From: Gramella sp. AN32
GTDB taxonomy: Bacteria > Bacteroidota > Bacteroidia > Flavobacteriales > Flavobacteriaceae
Direction of reading: 5' to 3'
Length of the DNA stretch: 64,000 bases
NCBI RefSeq assembly: GCF_023718305.1
Contig: NZ_QEYO01000018.1
Location: 26,822 to 90,821, forward strand
The notes under the pieces were generated by a model. It saw nothing but the letters and a program-made list of their open reading frames with translations. It was not told the origin of the DNA and did not search any database. This document shows, piece after piece, positions 61,717 through 64,000 of this stretch. The first letter of the stretch is position 1, and each line of letters begins with the position of its first letter. The translations under genes were made by a program, and so were the position numbers.

Positions 61717-62544
61717 ATGAATAATATTGACTTTTTAGAATTAATAAAATTTGAATCACAGGAAATTGATCATTTATTCAAAAAAGCAAGTATCGAAGGA
61801 AAAGGTACTTCCCAAGAAGTTTCAGACCGAAGGGAAGATGCTTTTCATACATTTCTTCAAAAATTTTTTCCCTTTCCCTATAGAATAGCAAAAGGGAATA
61901 TTATCGATAGTTTTCAAAGAAGAAGTCAGTCAATTGATGGACTCATTTTAAATCCTTGTCATCCACATACAGTTTCTGCTAAAAAAAAACATTCAATTAT
62001 TTTCGCTGATGGAGTTGATGCCGCAATAGAATTAAAACCAACTTTAAATCAAAAGAAAGAGATTCATCGTAGTTTACAACAAATTCAATCAGTTAAGAAG
62101 CTAAGAAGACAAAAATTTGGATTATTGGAGTGGACCAAAAAGTATGATCCGGAATACATTGAGACTGCAAAACAAATACCAAGCATCATTTTTTGCAATA
62201 ATTCATACTCTGATTTAAATAAACTGTTCACTACAATTGTTCAATATTATGTAGATAATAACATAAAATGGAGAGAACAGTTTGATATGATTGTGATCAA
62301 CAATAGAGGTATTTTATATAATTGCAGAAAGAATATGTACGTAAACTTTAAAAAGGAACATGAAGGTTTGTTTTTCAAAAAATATGATTCACAAACTTTA
62401 GCCGTCTTTCTAATGTGGCTCAACAAATTTCCTCAATGTGATCCAAGAATTGGAGAACCCGTATTACAATTTTATTATAAAGAAGAAATAGAAAATGCTA
62501 GTACTGATCTGGAACTAAATAAAAAATTAATAGATATTGGTTAG
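61717..62544 (+). CDS. DUF6602-family protein, nuclease-like
   Basis: 275 residues. The middle (SIDGLILNPCHP, then FADGVDAAIELKPTL near 105-119) has the D...ExK spacing of PD-(D/E)xK nucleases and matches DUF6602 proteins, which are often found among defence genes. FPFPYRIAKGNIID near the N-terminus is also conserved. It is enclosed by TGTGCACAA motifs on both sides and looks like a single-gene cassette. Antiphage function is not shown. Confidence 0.65.
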   Translation: MNNIDFLELIKFESQEIDHLFKKASIEGKGTSQEVSDRREDAFHTFLQKFFPFPYRIAKGNIIDSFQRRSQSIDGLILNPCHPHTVSAKKKHSIIFADGVDAAIELKPTLNQKKEIHRSLQQIQSVKKLRRQKFGLLEWTKKYDPEYIETAKQIPSIIFCNNSYSDLNKLFTTIVQYYVDNNIKWREQFDMIVINNRGILYNCRKNMYVNFKKEHEGLFFKKYDSQTLAVFLMWLNKFPQCDPRIGEPVLQFYYKEEIENASTDLELNKKLIDIG

Positions 62545-62754
62545 ACTGTGCACAACATCGGTTAAGCGCAAATAGCGGGCATTCTAGTGAAAAGTGCTAT
62601 TTTAGACATCAAGTAAAAATCAACAAAGCCGACAAGGACGCGTCCTACTCCGCGCCACTTGCGTTAAACAAGACCGTTGTAGCCAATTTGAACAAAATCT
62701 TGAAACTATTGACACACTACATATTTTTACTCGTCTTTAAGTAAAAACCAAACA
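62545..62754. other. attC-like structured spacer
   Basis: GCACAACATCGGT (62550-62562) and ACCGTTGTAGC (62673-62683) are imperfect complements, and GCGCAA/TTGCG pair inside them. The arrangement of imperfect arms with GTTG-type ends over ~135 bp recalls an integron attC site, though consensus boxes are not fully met. There is no gene in it. Confidence 0.35.
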
Positions 62755-63864
62755 ATGAAATTAGAACTATCCGCTGCAACACTAATAATTTTTACAATTC
62801 TCGTATTCACAAGCTGTCAAAGTCAAGACAATTTAGAGGGATTAATTAACAAAGAATGTGATTCTTTAATAGCAAGCGGAGATATAAAGTCGCTTTCAAT
62901 TGGAGTAATAAAGAATGGCAAAGTCTACAAATATCATAAAGGCAAGTTAACCAATGGTATCAGTCCCAATGACCAAACTCTTTACGAAATTGCGTCTTTG
63001 ACAAAAACGTTTACTGGTACCTTGTTAGCAAAAGCAATTTCAGATAGCAAAGTTGGACTGGATGACGATATAAGGAAATATCTACCAGAGAGCTACCCAA
63101 ATTTAGAATTTAACGAACAGCCAATTACTTTCAGGAACTTGGTAACTCACACAAGCGGATTACCTAATATGTTCCCAAACCAACCTGAAATGTTCCAAAA
63201 CCCAAATTGGGACGAATTACCTTTTAAAATCAACAAATTACAAGCTGGATTTACAAAAAAGCAATTTTTGACCGAACTACATCAAGTAAAATTGGATACT
63301 GTTCCGGGACATAAATTTAGTTATTCAAACGCAGGAGCGAATTTATTGGCTTATTGCCTTGAACGAATATATGAAAGGCCGTACGAGGACTTAATGAAAA
63401 CTTATATTCTTACACCACTAAAAATGGACAACACCTATGTTGGAATTTCAAAAGAAAACAGACCATTTCTTGCCAAAGGTTTAAATGCCAACGGAATTGA
63501 GATGCCTGCAAGAGTTGAGAAAGAATTACAAGCCGAGGGCGGAATGATTTCTACCCTTGATGATATGATAAAGTATCTACGTTTTCAATTAGAATCGGAT
63601 AATCCGCTGGTTAAAATCTCACATCAGGAATTATTAAATGGCAAATATGGAGATTTTGAAAACGGACTGTTTTGGCAAATTTTTAAAAATGGAGATAAGC
63701 CAACAAAAATATTTCAAAATGGCGGAGCATTTGGAACTTCAAGTTGGTTGACAACAATACCAGAAACGAAGACAGGAGTATTCATAATAACAAATGTATC
63801 TGGACCAGAAATACATCAAAAATTAAGTGGTTTAGCAGATAAGATAATTGAACAAAATAAATAA
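62755..63864 (+). CDS. Class C beta-lactamase-family serine hydrolase, lipoprotein
   Basis: 369 residues with a lipobox (LVFTSC, Cys21). Catalytic SxxK is Ser81-Lys84 in ASLTKTF; HTSGLPN follows near 132; YxN is Tyr190-Asn192 in YSNAG; the third motif is replaced by QNGGAFGTSSW near 325. Proteins of this kind are peptidases, esterases or PBP-like enzymes more often than true beta-lactamases. Anchored in the periplasm or outer membrane. It lies between two attC-like structures as a single-gene unit. Confidence 0.88.
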   Translation: MKLELSAATLIIFTILVFTSCQSQDNLEGLINKECDSLIASGDIKSLSIGVIKNGKVYKYHKGKLTNGISPNDQTLYEIASLTKTFTGTLLAKAISDSKVGLDDDIRKYLPESYPNLEFNEQPITFRNLVTHTSGLPNMFPNQPEMFQNPNWDELPFKINKLQAGFTKKQFLTELHQVKLDTVPGHKFSYSNAGANLLAYCLERIYERPYEDLMKTYILTPLKMDNTYVGISKENRPFLAKGLNANGIEMPARVEKELQAEGGMISTLDDMIKYLRFQLESDNPLVKISHQELLNGKYGDFENGLFWQIFKNGDKPTKIFQNGGAFGTSSWLTTIPETKTGVFIITNVSGPEIHQKLSGLADKIIEQNK

Positions 63865-63884
63865 AAACTGGCTACAATAACTAA

Positions 63885-63919
63885 GCGTTCGTGTGGCCGG
63901 TACGGCCCAACATGAACGC
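63885..63919. other. attC-like hairpin after the serine hydrolase gene
   Basis: GCGTTCGTGTGGCC, loop GGTAC, then GGCCCAACATGAACGC gives a long imperfect stem with mismatches and a bulge. GGCTACAA precedes and CCGGTTGT follows it, like the ends of the spacer at 62545-62754. No T run follows. The window ends without another gene. Confidence 0.4.
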
Positions 63920-64000
63920 AGTGTTGACTGAACCGGTTGTTTACCGATTGTCTACTATGGGGATTGGTCTAAATTGTGGGGTTGCTATTCAGCGATTTGG

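Noticed and set aside
62755..63864. Serine hydrolase as a beta-lactam resistance gene
   Set aside because: SxxK and YxN are present but the usual KTG motif is not visible and it is a lipoprotein; resistance cannot be claimed.

Overview
The window is AT-rich chromosomal DNA from a Bacteroidota bacterium, most likely a (marine) member of the Flavobacteriaceae. The evidence is two SusC/SusD outer-membrane uptake pairs, lipoprotein signals, Bacteroidota-type -7 promoter boxes (TAnnTTTG), a Bacteroidales-type Tra conjugation operon, RteC, and small DUF6520 and DUF7793 families. No rRNA, tRNA or CRISPR array was seen.

Region 1 (1-20975, all + strand) is a mannose-oriented polysaccharide utilisation locus. 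It starts inside a GH92 alpha-mannosidase, then SusC, SusD, a SusE-like lipoprotein, a beta-propeller-like lipoprotein, a sugar MFS porter, a ROK kinase, a large class I mannose-6-phosphate isomerase with an extra N-terminal domain, and a sialate-O-acetylesterase-type esterase. A GntR/UTRA regulator follows, then a second set: mannonate dehydratase, lactonase, two SDR dehydrogenases, a broken FAH-family hydrolase and a DUF4432 epimerase-like protein. Imported mannose could therefore be phosphorylated and isomerised, or oxidised through lactone, mannonate and 2-keto-3-deoxy acid; the last hydrolytic step of the oxidative branch is a pseudogene here.

Region 2 (about 21.2-50.3 kb) is an integrative conjugative element or its remnant: ssb, radC, BfmA-like protein, DUF5712 relaxase, VirD4-type coupling protein, then a divergent SOS cassette (S24 repressor, Y-family polymerase, DnaE2, SRAP protein), an AbiE toxin-antitoxin pair, a leftward traE-F-G-I-J-K-M-N operon, cargo (amidase, methyltransferase, a second AbiE pair), an ATPase, a DnaD-like protein, an excisionase-like HTH protein and RteC. 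No integrase lies in the window. Short CCTGCC/GGCAGG palindromes are scattered through it, some within genes. Regulatory palindromes are unusually clear at the repressor/polymerase junction and at both AbiE operons.

Region 3 (47.9-59.6 kb) holds an alpha-oxoamine synthase fused to a GNAT/FemAB-like acyltransferase, a DUF7793 protein, an AraC-type regulator, a small exported DUF6520 protein, and a leftward SusC-SusD-M16 metallopeptidase operon that looks like an oligopeptide importer of the RagAB kind. The synthase, regulators and secreted small protein could form a signalling or lipid-modifying system; this is the least explained part of the window.

Region 4 (59.6-64 kb) is a cassette-like patchwork: gene remnants, an XRE regulator, a 58-bp perfect CT repeat, small orphan genes, a DUF6602 nuclease-like protein and a class C beta-lactamase-family serine hydrolase, separated by repeated ~60-bp spacers and attC-like folded sequences.
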